From VRUE01 sp963703235 (GTDB lineage: Bacteria > Actinomycetota > Thermoleophilia > Solirubrobacterales > 70-9): a stretch of DNA of 64,000 bases. Below the pieces are notes generated by a model. It was not told where the DNA came from, did not search any database, and was given only the letters and a program-made list of their open reading frames with translations. Shown one piece after another: positions 24,774-34,020 of the stretch; positions within the stretch are counted from its first letter, which is position 1, and every line of letters begins with the position of its first letter. The position numbers were made by a program, and so were the translations under genes. The stretch lies in NCBI GenBank assembly GCA_963703235.1, contig OY969802.1:1674001-1738000 (forward strand), written 5' to 3'.

Positions 24774-26249
24774 TCAGGTAACTGACTCGCGCGCGGCTAG
24801 CTCGCCGCCGGGGCCTGCTGCCGCCGTGGCGGCCTCGGGCCGGCCCTTACGCCCCTTCGCCCGGATCGCCAGCGCGCCGACGGCCGCGCCGGTCAGCGCC
24901 ACCAGGGCGGAGACGGTCATCGCGTGGCCGAGGGCGTCGACGAATTCGACCGGCGTCGCGGTCTCGGGGTTGCCGACCGCGCCCTGGAAGATCGCGCCGG
25001 TGACCGCGACGCCGAGGCTGCCGCCGACCATCCTGAACATCGAGAGGACGCCGGAGGCGACCCCGGCCTTTTCGACCGCGACCGCGTTCATCGCGGCGCT
25101 GGTCATCGGCGACATCGTCAGCGCGATGCCGATCCCGAGCAGCATGAACCCTGGCAGCAGCTCGCCGTAGCTGGAGTCGACGGCGATGCCGCTGAAGCTG
25201 TAGAGCGAGGCGGCGACGATCGCCAGCCCGGCAGCGATCAGCCAGCGGGGGCCGATGCGGTCGGCCAGTCGCCCGGCGACCGGTGCGACGATGACGATCA
25301 TCAGGGTCGAGGGCAGGAACCTGACCCCTGCCTCGAGCGCCGAGTAGCCGAGGATGTTCTGCATGTAGAGGGCGAGGAAGAAGAAGACGCCAAGCATCGC
25401 GAAGGAGACGATCAGCGCCACCACGACCGCGCCGAGGAAGTTGCGATCGGAGAAGAAGCGGAACTCGACCATCGGCACCTTGACCCGCAGCTCGACCGCG
25501 ACGAAGGCGGCGAGCCCCGCGGCGGAGCCGACCAGCAGCGCGACGATCTCGGGCGAGCCCCAGCCCCAGGCGTTGCCCTCGACCAGGGCCAGGACCAGCG
25601 CGGTCAGCGCCGCCGTCAGGGTCACAACGCCGAGGTAGTCGACCTCGCGGCCGACGGTCGTGTCGCGCGACTCGCGCACCGCGAACAATGCCGCCGCGAC
25701 GGCGCCGATCGCAACCGGGATGTTGAGGTAGAAGATCGCCCGCCAGCTGACGTGCTCGGTGAGGAAGCCGCCGAGGACCGGGCCGACGGCCAGCGCCAGC
25801 GCCGAGACCCCGGCCCAGGTCCCCATCGCCTTGCCCCGCTCGTGGGGCGGGAAGGCGTCGGTGACGATCGAGAGCGTCGCCGGCATCATCAGCGCCGCTC
25901 CGACTCCCTGCACGACGCGGCTGACGACGAGGGAGGTGGTGTCGGGAGCGAGGCCGGCGGTGGCCGAGGAGGCGGCGAAGACGACGACCCCGATCAGGAA
26001 GGTGAGGCGACGGCCGAAGATGTCGCCGAGCCGGCCGCCGGTCGCCAGCAGCACCGCGAAGGAGAGCGTGTAGCCGTTGACCGTCCACTCCAGCGCCGAG
26101 AGCGAGGCGCCGAGGTCGCGCTGGATCGAGGGCAGCGCCACGTTGACGACGGTGTTGTCGAGCATGATCATGAACAGGGCGAAGCACATCGCCCCGAGGG
26201 TCCACCACTTGCGGTTCTCGTCGGTGATCAGGTGGCGGTAGCGGGTCAC
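24774..26249 (-). CDS. MFS transporter, DHA2 (EmrB/QacA) type
   Basis: About 491 residues starting at GTG 26249; the frame stays open upstream but that sequence is implausible. Fourteen hydrophobic segments are expected for this type. Motif A is seen in GGRLGDIFGRR, motif C-like VSALALAVGPVLGGFL follows, and the first helix reads MCFALFMIMLDNTVVNVALPSI, diagnostic of DHA2 drug:H+ antiporters. It probably exports a hydrophobic compound. Convergent with bioD. Confidence 0.9.
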   Translation of the reverse strand: MTRYRHLITDENRKWWTLGAMCFALFMIMLDNTVVNVALPSIQRDLGASLSALEWTVNGYTLSFAVLLATGGRLGDIFGRRLTFLIGVVVFAASSATAGLAPDTTSLVVSRVVQGVGAALMMPATLSIVTDAFPPHERGKAMGTWAGVSALALAVGPVLGGFLTEHVSWRAIFYLNIPVAIGAVAAALFAVRESRDTTVGREVDYLGVVTLTAALTALVLALVEGNAWGWGSPEIVALLVGSAAGLAAFVAVELRVKVPMVEFRFFSDRNFLGAVVVALIVSFAMLGVFFFLALYMQNILGYSALEAGVRFLPSTLMIVIVAPVAGRLADRIGPRWLIAAGLAIVAASLYSFSGIAVDSSYGELLPGFMLLGIGIALTMSPMTSAAMNAVAVEKAGVASGVLSMFRMVGGSLGVAVTGAIFQGAVGNPETATPVEFVDALGHAMTVSALVALTGAAVGALAIRAKGRKGRPEAATAAAGPGGELAARESVT

Positions 26250-26295
26250 CCGAGCATCGTCGCAGCCCGCCGCGGCCGGCCCCTCGTGAGTTACG

Positions 26296-27537
26296 TCACA
26301 GAGCGGAGTGGTCCTCGCCCCGGTAGGGGCCCGGCTTCGGACGGGCCCGGCCACCGGGGAAGGCCAGCCGCAGGATCGTCCTCTGCACCATCCCCAGCTG
26401 CTGCCCGAAGGGGCCGCTGTTGTAGGGGAGGCCGTAGCGCTCGCAGACTTGTTTGACCTGCGGCGCGATCTCCGCGTAGCGGGTGCTGGGCAGGTCGGGG
26501 AAGAGGTGGTGCTCGACCTGGTAGCCGAGGTTGCCACTGGCGACGTGGAAGAGCGGGCTGCCCTCGATGTTGGCCGCCCCGGCCAGCTGGCGCACGTACC
26601 AGCCGCCGCGGCTCTCGTCCTCGACCTCCTCGGGGCTGAAGGTGTAGGTCTGGTCGGGAAAGTGGCCGCAGAAGATGATCGCGTAGGCCCAGACGTTGCG
26701 GACGACGTTGGCGCTGGCGTTTGCCTTGGCGGCGGCGGCATAGGAGCCGCGGCCGCTGGCCAGGGCGTTGCGCAGCGCTCCGGCCAGCCCGCCGCGCCGC
26801 CGGCGGCCGCGCCGGGTCTCGCCGGCGGCGTCGAGCGCTGCCGCGGCGAGCCCGCTCAGCAGCGGCCAGGCGACGTAGTCCTTGACGATCTGGCTTTTCG
26901 CCTTGCCGACGATGCCGGCGACCTCGCGCTTCACCTGTGCCTTCGACTTGCGGCCCTTGCGGATCGCCTCGAAGTCGAGGTCGTGGAGGGCGACCCCCCA
27001 CTCGAAGAAGGCCATCAGCAGCAGGTTGTAGAGCGGCTGGAAGAGATAGACCAGGTGCCACTCCTGCTGCGGGTCGATCCGCATGATTTCGTAGCCGAGG
27101 TCCTTGTCCTTGCCGAGGATGTTGGTGAAGGTGTGGTGGACGTAGTTGTGGGAGTGCTTCCAGGCCTCCGCGGTGGAGGCGGTGTCCCAGTCCCAGGTCG
27201 AGGAGTTGATCTGGGGATCGTTCATCCAGTCCCACTGGCCGTGCAGGACGTTGTGGCCGATCTCCATGTTCTCGAGGATCTTCGCCATCGAGAGCGCCGC
27301 CGTGCCGGCCACCTGGGCGGGCCGGTAGCGGGCGCCGAGCAGCAGCACCCGGCCGGCCACCGCCAGCCGGCGCTGCATCGCGATCATGCTCTCGATGTAG
27401 CGGCGGTCGCGGTCGCCCAGCTCGGCGTGCACGCGGTCGCGAATCGCATCGAACTCGCGGCCGAGCTCCTCCAGCTGCGCCTCCGATAGATGGGTGAGCG
27501 GGCTCTGAACCTCAACCTCAGCAGTCGCTGCGTTCAT
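26296..27537 (-). CDS. membrane fatty-acid desaturase
   Basis: 413 residues with the three histidine boxes of di-iron acyl desaturases: HNVLH (95-99), HSHNYVHH (128-135) and QVEHHLFP (~residue 350). Hydrophobic segments are short, as in DesA3-type enzymes acting on stearoyl-CoA or lipid acyl chains. A basic insert (RRGRRRRGG) near residue 240 is unusual. Its partner reductase lies 19 bp upstream on the same strand. Together they form an O2-dependent desaturase system. Confidence 0.9.
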   Translation of the reverse strand: MNAATAEVEVQSPLTHLSEAQLEELGREFDAIRDRVHAELGDRDRRYIESMIAMQRRLAVAGRVLLLGARYRPAQVAGTAALSMAKILENMEIGHNVLHGQWDWMNDPQINSSTWDWDTASTAEAWKHSHNYVHHTFTNILGKDKDLGYEIMRIDPQQEWHLVYLFQPLYNLLLMAFFEWGVALHDLDFEAIRKGRKSKAQVKREVAGIVGKAKSQIVKDYVAWPLLSGLAAAALDAAGETRRGRRRRGGLAGALRNALASGRGSYAAAAKANASANVVRNVWAYAIIFCGHFPDQTYTFSPEEVEDESRGGWYVRQLAGAANIEGSPLFHVASGNLGYQVEHHLFPDLPSTRYAEIAPQVKQVCERYGLPYNSGPFGQQLGMVQRTILRLAFPGGRARPKPGPYRGEDHSAL

Positions 27538-27556
27538 TCGTCTCCCTTTCGTGGTC

Positions 27557-28654
27557 TCAAAGCGCGATCTCGATCGGTCCTTCGGGGGCGTTGACGCAGG
27601 TGCGGATCATCTCGCCCTCGCTGCCGTGGACCTTGCCGGTGCGCAGGTCGCGCACCTTGCCGTTGCAGAGCTTTCCGACGCAGGTGTGGCAGATGCCCAT
27701 CCGACAGCCGAAGGGCAGGGTGGCGCCGGCCTCCTCGCCGCCGACCAGGATCGGCGTGCCGCTGTCGCAGCGGGCCTCGACGCCGCTCTTGGCGAACCTG
27801 ACGGCGCCGCCCTCGCCCTCTCCGGGCTCGCCGCCGATCACGGGCTGGAAGCGCTCCAGGTGGAGCAGCTCCCGGTCGCCCTCCGCCTCCCAGCGCTCGC
27901 TCATCGCCTCGAGCATCGGCGTCGGTCCGGAGAGGAAGGCCTGACGTTGGCGCCAGTCGGGGCAGAGCCGGTCGAGGTCGCCGGGCGCGAGCCTGCCCTG
28001 GCGCCCGGTGAGCTGCAGCTCCAAACGATAGCCCGGCTGCGAGCCGTCGATCTCGCGCAGCAGGTCGGCGAAGATCACCCCGTCCTCGTCGCGGGCGGAG
28101 TGGAGGTGGACGACGTCGCCGACCGCGTCGCTGCGATGGAGGCTGCGCAGCATGCTCATGATCGGCGTGATGCCGCTGCCGGCGCTGATGAACAGCGCCT
28201 TCTCGGGCGGCGGGTCGGGCAGCACGAAGGTGCCTTCGACGCCGCCAAGGCGGACGACGTCGCCCGGCCTGGCCCTGCGCACCAGGTACGGCGAGACCAT
28301 CCCGGTTTCGACCAGCTTCGGGGTGATGCTGATGCAGCCGTCCGGACGCTCCGGCTCCGAGGTGAGCGAGTAGGCACGCCAGTGGTGTACCCCGTCGACG
28401 ACGACCCCGATCCGCAGGTACTGGCCGGGCCGGTGACCGGTCCACTCGAAGCCGGGGCGGATCAGCACGGTGACCGCCTCGGGCGTCTCGCGGTCGATTC
28501 GCTCGATCCGGCCGCGCAGCTCCCGCGTCGACCACAGGGGGTTGATCAATTCCAGGTAGTCGTCCGGCAGCAACGGCGTGAAGAGCGAGCGGACCGCGCG
28601 CAGCGCCCGGCGCCGGAGGGCCGGGACCTGTGGGGTTGCTCCACGCTCGGCCAT
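27557..28654 (-). CDS. ferredoxin reductase with C-terminal 2Fe-2S domain
   Basis: 365 residues. A flavin domain has RAYSLTSEPE (FAD-binding RxYS) and an NAD(P) domain has FISAGSGITPIMSMLR. A plant-type 2Fe-2S ferredoxin follows with CRMGICHTC and a distal Cys in RTCVNAPEG. It passes electrons from NAD(P)H to the adjacent desaturase (inference from operon). It starts at ATG 28654, divergent from bioA across a 97-bp promoter gap. Confidence 0.92.
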   Translation of the reverse strand: MAERGATPQVPALRRRALRAVRSLFTPLLPDDYLELINPLWSTRELRGRIERIDRETPEAVTVLIRPGFEWTGHRPGQYLRIGVVVDGVHHWRAYSLTSEPERPDGCISITPKLVETGMVSPYLVRRARPGDVVRLGGVEGTFVLPDPPPEKALFISAGSGITPIMSMLRSLHRSDAVGDVVHLHSARDEDGVIFADLLREIDGSQPGYRLELQLTGRQGRLAPGDLDRLCPDWRQRQAFLSGPTPMLEAMSERWEAEGDRELLHLERFQPVIGGEPGEGEGGAVRFAKSGVEARCDSGTPILVGGEEAGATLPFGCRMGICHTCVGKLCNGKVRDLRTGKVHGSEGEMIRTCVNAPEGPIEIAL

Positions 28655-28751
28655 TGCGTTCGATGATTGCAGCTTTCCGTGTAGAGGTCAGTGCGAAGGC
28701 GCACACGGGGTCTGAGGCTTCCGCCGCAGGCGGAGCTAAGGTCGGCGCCGG

Positions 28752-30056
28752 ATGTCGACCTACCCGGTTCAGCTCGACCACGAACATCTCTGGCATCCGT
28801 TCACCCAGCAGCAGGCGTGGTCGCAGGAAGAGCCGCTGACGATCGAGCGGGCGGAAGGCACCGACCTGATCGACTCGGAGGGCCGCCATTACATCGATGG
28901 CGTCTCCTCGCTCTGGTGCAACGTCCACGGCCACCGCCACGCCGGCATCGACGCGGCGGTGCGCCAGCAGCTCGACCGGGTCGCCCACTCGACCATGCTC
29001 GGTCTCTCCCACCCCGGCGCCGCCGAGCTGGCCGCTCGACTGGTGGAGCTCTCTCCACCTGGTATTTCGCGCGTCTTCTACTCGGAGTCCGGCTCGACCG
29101 CGACCGAGATCGCGCTGAAGATGGCCTTCCAGTTCCAGCAGCAGCGCGGCGGCCAGCACGCCCGCCGCACCTCCTTCGTCCACCTGCGCGAGGCCTACCA
29201 CGGCGACACGATCGGCTCCGTCTCGGTCGGCGGGATCGACCTCTTCCACGCCACCTACCGGCCGCTCCTGTTCCAGACCCACGCCGCCGAGCCCGGCGAC
29301 GCCGGCGACCTCGAGCGGGTTCTCGCCAGCCACGAGGAGGAGGTCGCGGCGGTGATCGTCGAGCCGCTGGTCCAGGGCGCGGCGGGGATGATCGTCCACC
29401 CGCCGGGGTACCTGCGGGCCGTGCGCGAGCTCTGCGACCGCTTCGGCGTGCTCTTGATCTGCGACGAGGTCGCGACCGGCTTCGGCCGCACCGGGACGAT
29501 GTTCGCCTGCGAGCAGGAGGGGGTCGCACCCGACCTGCTCTGCCTCGCCAAGGGCCTGACCGGCGGCTACCTGCCGCTGGCGGCGACGCTGACCACGGAG
29601 CGCCTCTACGAAGGCTTCCTCGGCGCCCCCGAGGAGGGCCGCACCTTCTTCCACGGCCATACCTACACCGGCAACCCACTGGCCTGCGCCGCCGCCCTCG
29701 CCAGCCTCGAGGTCTTCGAACAGGAGCGGACCCTGCTGCAACTGCAACCAAAGATCCACCTGCTCGATCGGCTGCTCGATGAGGTCGCCGCGATGCCCGA
29801 GGTGAAGGAGGTACGCCACCGCGGCTTCATGGTCGGGATCGACCTCGGCGAGCACGACCCGGCGCTGCGCCTCGGCCACCGCGTCACCCTCGAGGCCCGC
29901 GAGCGCGGCGCGATCGTCCGCCCGCTCGGCGACGTGATCGTCCTGATGCCGCCGCTCTCGATCTCGAAAGCGGATCTGCGCCGCCTGGTCGAGATCGTCT
30001 CCGAGTCGATCGCGGCGGCCGTCCCAGTCTCCACGCCTGTCGCCCAAGCCGCGTAG
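28752..30056 (+). CDS. bioA: adenosylmethionine-8-amino-7-oxononanoate aminotransferase
   Basis: 434 residues of the class-III aminotransferases. YSESGSTATEIALKMA binds the PLP phosphate, CDEVATGFGRTGTMFA (237-252) holds the PLP Asp, and Lys267 in LAKGLTGGYLPLAATL is the Schiff-base lysine. HPFTQQ near the N terminus (residues 15-20) and the YHGDTIG segment match BioA specifically. It is apart from bioBFD by about 4 kb. Its TAG stop is the first codon of hairpin element E1. Confidence 0.94.
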   Translation: MSTYPVQLDHEHLWHPFTQQQAWSQEEPLTIERAEGTDLIDSEGRHYIDGVSSLWCNVHGHRHAGIDAAVRQQLDRVAHSTMLGLSHPGAAELAARLVELSPPGISRVFYSESGSTATEIALKMAFQFQQQRGGQHARRTSFVHLREAYHGDTIGSVSVGGIDLFHATYRPLLFQTHAAEPGDAGDLERVLASHEEEVAAVIVEPLVQGAAGMIVHPPGYLRAVRELCDRFGVLLICDEVATGFGRTGTMFACEQEGVAPDLLCLAKGLTGGYLPLAATLTTERLYEGFLGAPEEGRTFFHGHTYTGNPLACAAALASLEVFEQERTLLQLQPKIHLLDRLLDEVAAMPEVKEVRHRGFMVGIDLGEHDPALRLGHRVTLEARERGAIVRPLGDVIVLMPPLSISKADLRRLVEIVSESIAAAVPVSTPVAQAA

Positions 30057-30144
30057 GCGCGCGGGCCCTGTCGTGAGGGATGAGTCCTCGTCCTCGCAAG
30101 CTGCGGGCAAGGACCCGTCCCTCACGCCACCCCCGCGAGATACG
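30054..30144 (+). repeat. 91-bp hairpin element E1, starts on bioA stop codon
   Basis: It begins with TAGGCGCGCGGG, of which the TAG is the bioA stop. A 16-bp imperfect stem is formed by GTGAGGGATGAGTCCT (30073-30088) and AGGACCCGTCCCTCAC (30110-30125). The loop is cgtcctcgcaagctgcgggc. It ends cgcgagatacg. An inverted copy (E2) lies at 30798-30888. By my count about 75 of 91 aligned bases agree, and many differences fall in the stem on both sides, preserving pairing. Confidence 0.7.
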
Positions 30145-30153
30145 GTGGCCTAG

Positions 30154-30795
30154 GTGACCGAGAGGAAACGAGGCCCTGCCGAGGCGCCGAACCTCGGCGA
30201 GCCCGCCGTCCCACGTCCCTCCGCCTCGGTCGTCCTGCTGCGGCGCGGGGGCAAGCACGGCGACCGGGCACTGGAGGTTCTGCTGCTGAAACGGACCGAG
30301 AAGGCGAAGTTCATGCCGGGCGTCTGGGTCTTTCCCGGCGGCGGCGTCGACACCGCGGACGGCGAGGGCGAGGCCGGGCACCGCGCCTGCGCCGTCCGGG
30401 AGCTGCAGGAGGAGGCCGGGATCGAGCTGGCCGCGGACGAGGAGCTGGTGCTGTTCTCGCGCTGGATCACCCCGGAGGTGGTCTCGCGCCGCTTCGACGC
30501 CTGGTTCTTCCTAGCCCAGGCCCCAGCTCACACACCGCCCGAGCCCGACGGCCTTGAGACGGTCGAGGCGCGCTGGTTCGAGCCAGCGGCCGCGCTGGAG
30601 GAGCAGGCGGCGGGAGAGCTGGTCCTCGCCTTCCCGACGATCCACCAGCTGCAGGCACTCGCAGAGTTTCGCTCTTCGGAGGAAGCGATGGCTGCTTTCC
30701 GCGACCGTGACGTCGAGGCAATCCTGCCGAAGGTGCTCGGCACTCGCGACAACCACCGGGTCGTCCTGCCCGGCGATCCGGACTACCCCAGCTGA
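30154..30795 (+). CDS. NUDIX hydrolase
   Basis: 213 residues. The Nudix box is complete: GGGVDTADGEGEAGHRACAV followed by RELQEEAGI. It hydrolyses a nucleoside diphosphate linked to X, and the C-terminal helical tail is typical of the CoA/ADP-ribose-pyrophosphatase-like actinobacterial group, but the substrate is not readable. GTG start 30154 has only a weak ribosome site. The gene fits exactly between the two inverted 91-bp elements E1 and E2. Confidence 0.9.
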   Translation: MTERKRGPAEAPNLGEPAVPRPSASVVLLRRGGKHGDRALEVLLLKRTEKAKFMPGVWVFPGGGVDTADGEGEAGHRACAVRELQEEAGIELAADEELVLFSRWITPEVVSRRFDAWFFLAQAPAHTPPEPDGLETVEARWFEPAAALEEQAAGELVLAFPTIHQLQALAEFRSSEEAMAAFRDRDVEAILPKVLGTRDNHRVVLPGDPDYPS

Positions 30796-30797
30796 GA

Positions 30798-30888
30798 CGC
30801 ATCTCGCGCGGGTGGCACGGGGGAGCGGTCATTGCCCGCAGCCTGCGAGGACGAGGACCGCTCCCCCGTGACAGGACCCGCGCGCCTA
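30798..30888 (-). repeat. 91-bp hairpin element E2, starts on stop codon of minus-strand gene
   Basis: Read on the minus strand it begins TAGGCGCGCGGGTCCTGTC, the TAG being the stop of the gene 30886-31557. The stem CACGGGGGAGCGGTC / GACCGCTCCCCCGTG is perfect (15 bp), and the loop is almost the same as in E1. Same length and orientation rule as E1: directly after a TAG stop. Confidence 0.7.
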
Positions 30889-31557
30889 TGCGTTTGGGAA
30901 TGGGGCCAGTCCCGCATGCCATGGCCCAGGGCGATACGTGTTGACGCCGCTCTCCTCCATCTCCCCCTGCAGCCGTTCGAACAGCTGGCCGGCGTTCTTC
31001 AGCGCCTCCTTCAGCTCGGCCTCGCTGCGCTCGCGCAGCTGCCAGAGGAACCAGAGCTGGCGGTCGTTGACGCCGAAGTCGATCTCGCCGGTCATCGTCG
31101 TCGTCCAGGCAAGGAAGCCGGGGCTGAACAGCTCCCGCAGCGCCAGCGGGTCGTACTCGCGCGGCACGGTCGCCAGGAAGCGCCGGTTGAAGTCGATCGA
31201 CTCGAACTCGACTTTGCGGGCGAAGCGCTGGGTCACACGCTCGTGGCCCTCGATCGACTCGACGTTGAAAGCGGGCACGACGGCCGCCAGGTCCGGCATG
31301 TGGGCCTTGGCCAACAGGGCGCTCGGCAGCACCGCCTTGCCGAAGAAGCCGCCGACCTCGCGCTCGTCGGCGTCGCAACAGGAACCCCAGAAGCCTTCCG
31401 CAAGCTGCCCCGTGAGCCGGTTCGTCCCTCCGACGCAGAGCGCCACCGGCCCGTCTTTCGAGTTGATGCCGCCGACGGGCTCGTAGGTCAACTCGTTGCG
31501 CTCCCCGTAGCGCCGCACGATCTCGGCCCATTCCTGCGCTTCTCCCTTCGCGCTCAC
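30886..31557 (-). CDS. DUF3137-like protein, LemA neighbour
   Basis: 223 residues with no membrane segment. The core VEFESIDFNRRFLATVPREYDPLALRELFSP resembles the conserved block of DUF3137 proteins, which often accompany LemA. Function is unknown. It is divergent from lemA across 22 bp, so they share a promoter region. Two Cys (WGSCCDADE) are the only notable residues. Confidence 0.65.
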   Translation of the reverse strand: MSAKGEAQEWAEIVRRYGERNELTYEPVGGINSKDGPVALCVGGTNRLTGQLAEGFWGSCCDADEREVGGFFGKAVLPSALLAKAHMPDLAAVVPAFNVESIEGHERVTQRFARKVEFESIDFNRRFLATVPREYDPLALRELFSPGFLAWTTTMTGEIDFGVNDRQLWFLWQLRERSEAELKEALKNAGQLFERLQGEMEESGVNTYRPGPWHAGLAPFPNA

Positions 31558-31579
31558 CCACCGATCCTATGGGGGTAGG

Positions 31580-32155
31580 ATGGGCGCAATGACCATCGCA
31601 CTCATCGTCGTCGTCGCGATCGTCGTCATCGCGGTCCTCTACTACATCGGCAAGCGCAACTCGCTGATCGGGGCGCGCAACCGGGTCGACGAGTCCTGGA
31701 GCGGGATCGACATCCAGCTGAAGCGGCGCCACGACCTCGTGCCCAACCTGGTCGAGACGGTCAAGGGCTACGCGGCGCACGAGAGCGAGGTCTTCGAGAA
31801 GGCGACGAAAGCGCGGGCCGAGGCGATGTCGGCCGGTAGCGTCGGCGACACCGCCAAGGCCGAGCAGCAGCTGAGCGGCGCCCTCACCGACCTGCGCGCG
31901 GTCGCCGAGAACTACCCGACCCTGCGCGCCACCGAGAACTTTCAGCAGCTGAGCCGCAACCTGAGCCAGCTCGAGGACGAAATCCAGGCCGCGCGTCGGA
32001 TCTACAACTCCAACGTGCAGGCCTACAACACCGACATCCAGCAGTTCCCCGCATCGATCATCGCCAACCGGGGCGGCTTCGAGGAGCGCGAGTTCTTCGA
32101 GATCGAGGACGCCTCGCAGCGCGAGCCGGTCGCGGTCAGCTTCGACAAAGACTGA
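31580..32155 (+). CDS. lemA: LemA family protein
   Basis: 191 residues. An N-terminal membrane helix (IALIVVVAIVVIAVLYYI) is followed by the hallmark NSLIGARNRVDESWSGIDIQ and LKRRHDLVPNLVETVKGYA. A helical coiled domain with QQLSRNLSQLEDEIQAARRI and YNTDIQQFPASIIA comes next. Family members are membrane-anchored with an outside-facing or cytosolic helical domain and an uncertain role. ATG 31589 is an alternative start. Confidence 0.92.
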   Translation: MGAMTIALIVVVAIVVIAVLYYIGKRNSLIGARNRVDESWSGIDIQLKRRHDLVPNLVETVKGYAAHESEVFEKATKARAEAMSAGSVGDTAKAEQQLSGALTDLRAVAENYPTLRATENFQQLSRNLSQLEDEIQAARRIYNSNVQAYNTDIQQFPASIIANRGGFEEREFFEIEDASQREPVAVSFDKD

Positions 32156-32175
32156 ACCGCTCTAAGCTCTGGCCC

Positions 32176-32364
32176 ATGACGACGACCGAGGCGACGCTCT
32201 GGATCTGCGAGAGCTGCGGCTTCATCTACGACCCGGGGATCGGCGACCCCGACGGCGGCATCCCGCCGGGAACCGCGTTCGAGGACATCCCCAAAGACTG
32301 GTTCTGTCCCGTCTGCGGCGCGCGGACCAGCGATTTCCGCCCCCTGGAGCCGGGCGAGGCCTAG
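32176..32364 (+). CDS. rubredoxin
   Basis: 62 residues with the two iron knuckles CESCGFIYDPGIGDPDGGIP and FCPVCGARTSDF. It is a one-electron carrier with a Fe(Cys)4 site. It follows lemA by 20 bp and precedes a GMC-type oxidoreductase by 18 bp. It may donate electrons to a hydroxylase or work in oxygen defence near superoxide dismutase (inference). Confidence 0.92.
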   Translation: MTTTEATLWICESCGFIYDPGIGDPDGGIPPGTAFEDIPKDWFCPVCGARTSDFRPLEPGEA

Positions 32365-32382
32365 GCCGACAGGGACCCGGCC

Positions 32383-34020
32383 GTGTCACACGACTACGAC
32401 TGGGTGGTGGTGGGCTCCGGATTCGGGGGGTCGGTTTCAGCTTTGCGTTTAGCTGAAAAGGGCTACTCGGTCGCCGTGCTGGAGTGCGGCAAGCGCTTCA
32501 GCGACGACGACTTCCCCAACTCCACCTGGGACAGCCGCCGCTACTTCTGGGCGCCCCGGGTCGGGATGAAGGGCATCTTCCGCCTCAGCCTCTTCAAGGA
32601 CATCGCGGTGGTCAGCGGCTCCGGCGTCGGCGGCGGCAGCCTTGGCTACGCCAACACGCTCTACGTGCCGCCCTCCCCCTTCTTCGAAGACCCGCAGTGG
32701 GCCGACCTGGCGCCGTGGGAGGCCACTCTCGCCCCCCACTACGAAACGGCGCAGCGGATGCTCGGCGTCGTCGTCCACGACAAGGACGACCCCGCCGACC
32801 AGCTGCTGCGCGAGCTGGGCGAGGAGCTCGGCGTCGCCGACACCTACCGCAAGACGCCGATCGGCGTCTACCTCGACAACCCCGGCCAGACCGTCTCCGA
32901 CCCCTTCTTCGAAGGCGCCGGCCCAGAGCGAACCGGCTGCATGCAGTGCGGGCGCTGCATGGTCGGCTGCCCGCACGGGGCGAAGAACACCCTGGTCAAG
33001 AACTACCTCTGGCTCGCCGAGCAGCTCGGCGTCGAGGTGCAGGCGGAGCGCACGGTGACCGACATCCGCCCGCTCGGCGCCGCCGACGGCAGCGACGGCT
33101 ACGCGATCACGAGCGAGCGCTCGGGAATCCTGCGCGGGCGCAGGCGGCGCACGATCAACGCCCGCGGCGTCATCGTCGCCGCCGGACCCCTTGGCACCAA
33201 CAAGCTCCTGCAACGCTGCCGGCTCGGCGGCTCGTTGCCGCGCATCTCCGATCGCCTCGGCGAGCTGGTCCGCACCAACAGCGAGAGCATTCTCGCGGTC
33301 CGGGTGCCCGACGACTACCCCGAGGACCTGACCAGGCGGGTCGCCATCACCTCCAGCATCTACCCCGATCCTCACACCCACATCGAGACCGTCACCTACG
33401 GCGAGGCGGGCGACTCGATGAGCACCCTCAACACCCTCCTGGTCGGCGACGGCACCCGCGTCACCCGGCCCCTGAAGCTGCTCGGCCAGATCGTCCGCCA
33501 CCCGCTCGACTTCGCCAAGATCCTCTGGCCGCGGGGCAGCTCACGCCGCACGATCATCCTCCTCGTCATGCAAACGCTCGACAACGCGATCGCGCTGCGA
33601 CCGAAGCTGAAGCGCAACGGCGAGGTGCGGCTGCAGACCGAACAGGACCCCGAGCGACCCAACCCGACCTTCATCCCGGTCGCCAACGAAGCGGCCGAAT
33701 GGCTGGCGAAACGGACCGGCGGCATCGCCCAGAGCTCGATCATGGAGGCGACGCTGAACGTGCCGACCACCGCTCACATCCTCGGCGGCGCCGCGATTGG
33801 CCACGGCCCCGAGGACGGCGTGGTCGACGCCGACCAGCGCGTCTTCGGCTACGAGAACCTGCTGGTCTGCGACGGCGCCGCGATCCCCGCCAACGTCGGC
33901 GTCAACCCCAGCCTCACCATCACCGCGCTGGCCGAGCACGCGATGAGCAAGATCCCGCCGCAGGCCGACGCCGAGCCACGCGACCTTCCCCCGGCCGCGC
34001 GGCCCGCGCTGGTCTCCTAG
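32383..34020 (+). CDS. GMC-type FAD oxidoreductase (cholesterol-oxidase-like)
   Basis: 545 residues from GTG 32383. N-terminal WVVVGSGFGGSVSALRLAEKG is the FAD-binding fold and SGSGVGGGSLGYANTL the GMC segment. The Cys-rich GCMQCGRCMVGCPHGAKNTL is characteristic of a subgroup of these proteins. The C-terminal signature is AHILGGAAIGHGPEDGVVD, followed by LLVCDGAAIPANVGVNPSLTI. It oxidises an alcohol or sterol-like substrate with FAD. Convergent with the superoxide dismutase gene. Confidence 0.88.
   Translation: MSHDYDWVVVGSGFGGSVSALRLAEKGYSVAVLECGKRFSDDDFPNSTWDSRRYFWAPRVGMKGIFRLSLFKDIAVVSGSGVGGGSLGYANTLYVPPSPFFEDPQWADLAPWEATLAPHYETAQRMLGVVVHDKDDPADQLLRELGEELGVADTYRKTPIGVYLDNPGQTVSDPFFEGAGPERTGCMQCGRCMVGCPHGAKNTLVKNYLWLAEQLGVEVQAERTVTDIRPLGAADGSDGYAITSERSGILRGRRRRTINARGVIVAAGPLGTNKLLQRCRLGGSLPRISDRLGELVRTNSESILAVRVPDDYPEDLTRRVAITSSIYPDPHTHIETVTYGEAGDSMSTLNTLLVGDGTRVTRPLKLLGQIVRHPLDFAKILWPRGSSRRTIILLVMQTLDNAIALRPKLKRNGEVRLQTEQDPERPNPTFIPVANEAAEWLAKRTGGIAQSSIMEATLNVPTTAHILGGAAIGHGPEDGVVDADQRVFGYENLLVCDGAAIPANVGVNPSLTITALAEHAMSKIPPQADAEPRDLPPAARPALVS

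Noticed and set aside
24924..26456. 510-codon plus-strand open frame opposite the MFS gene
   Set aside because: It is rich in Asp, Gly, Arg and His with no hydrophobic or domain pattern. The minus strand encodes a clear DHA2 transporter.
27534..30125. 863-codon minus-strand open frame across bioA and the reductase
   Set aside because: It covers two well-supported genes in other frames and has no recognisable domain. It is a GC-driven open frame.
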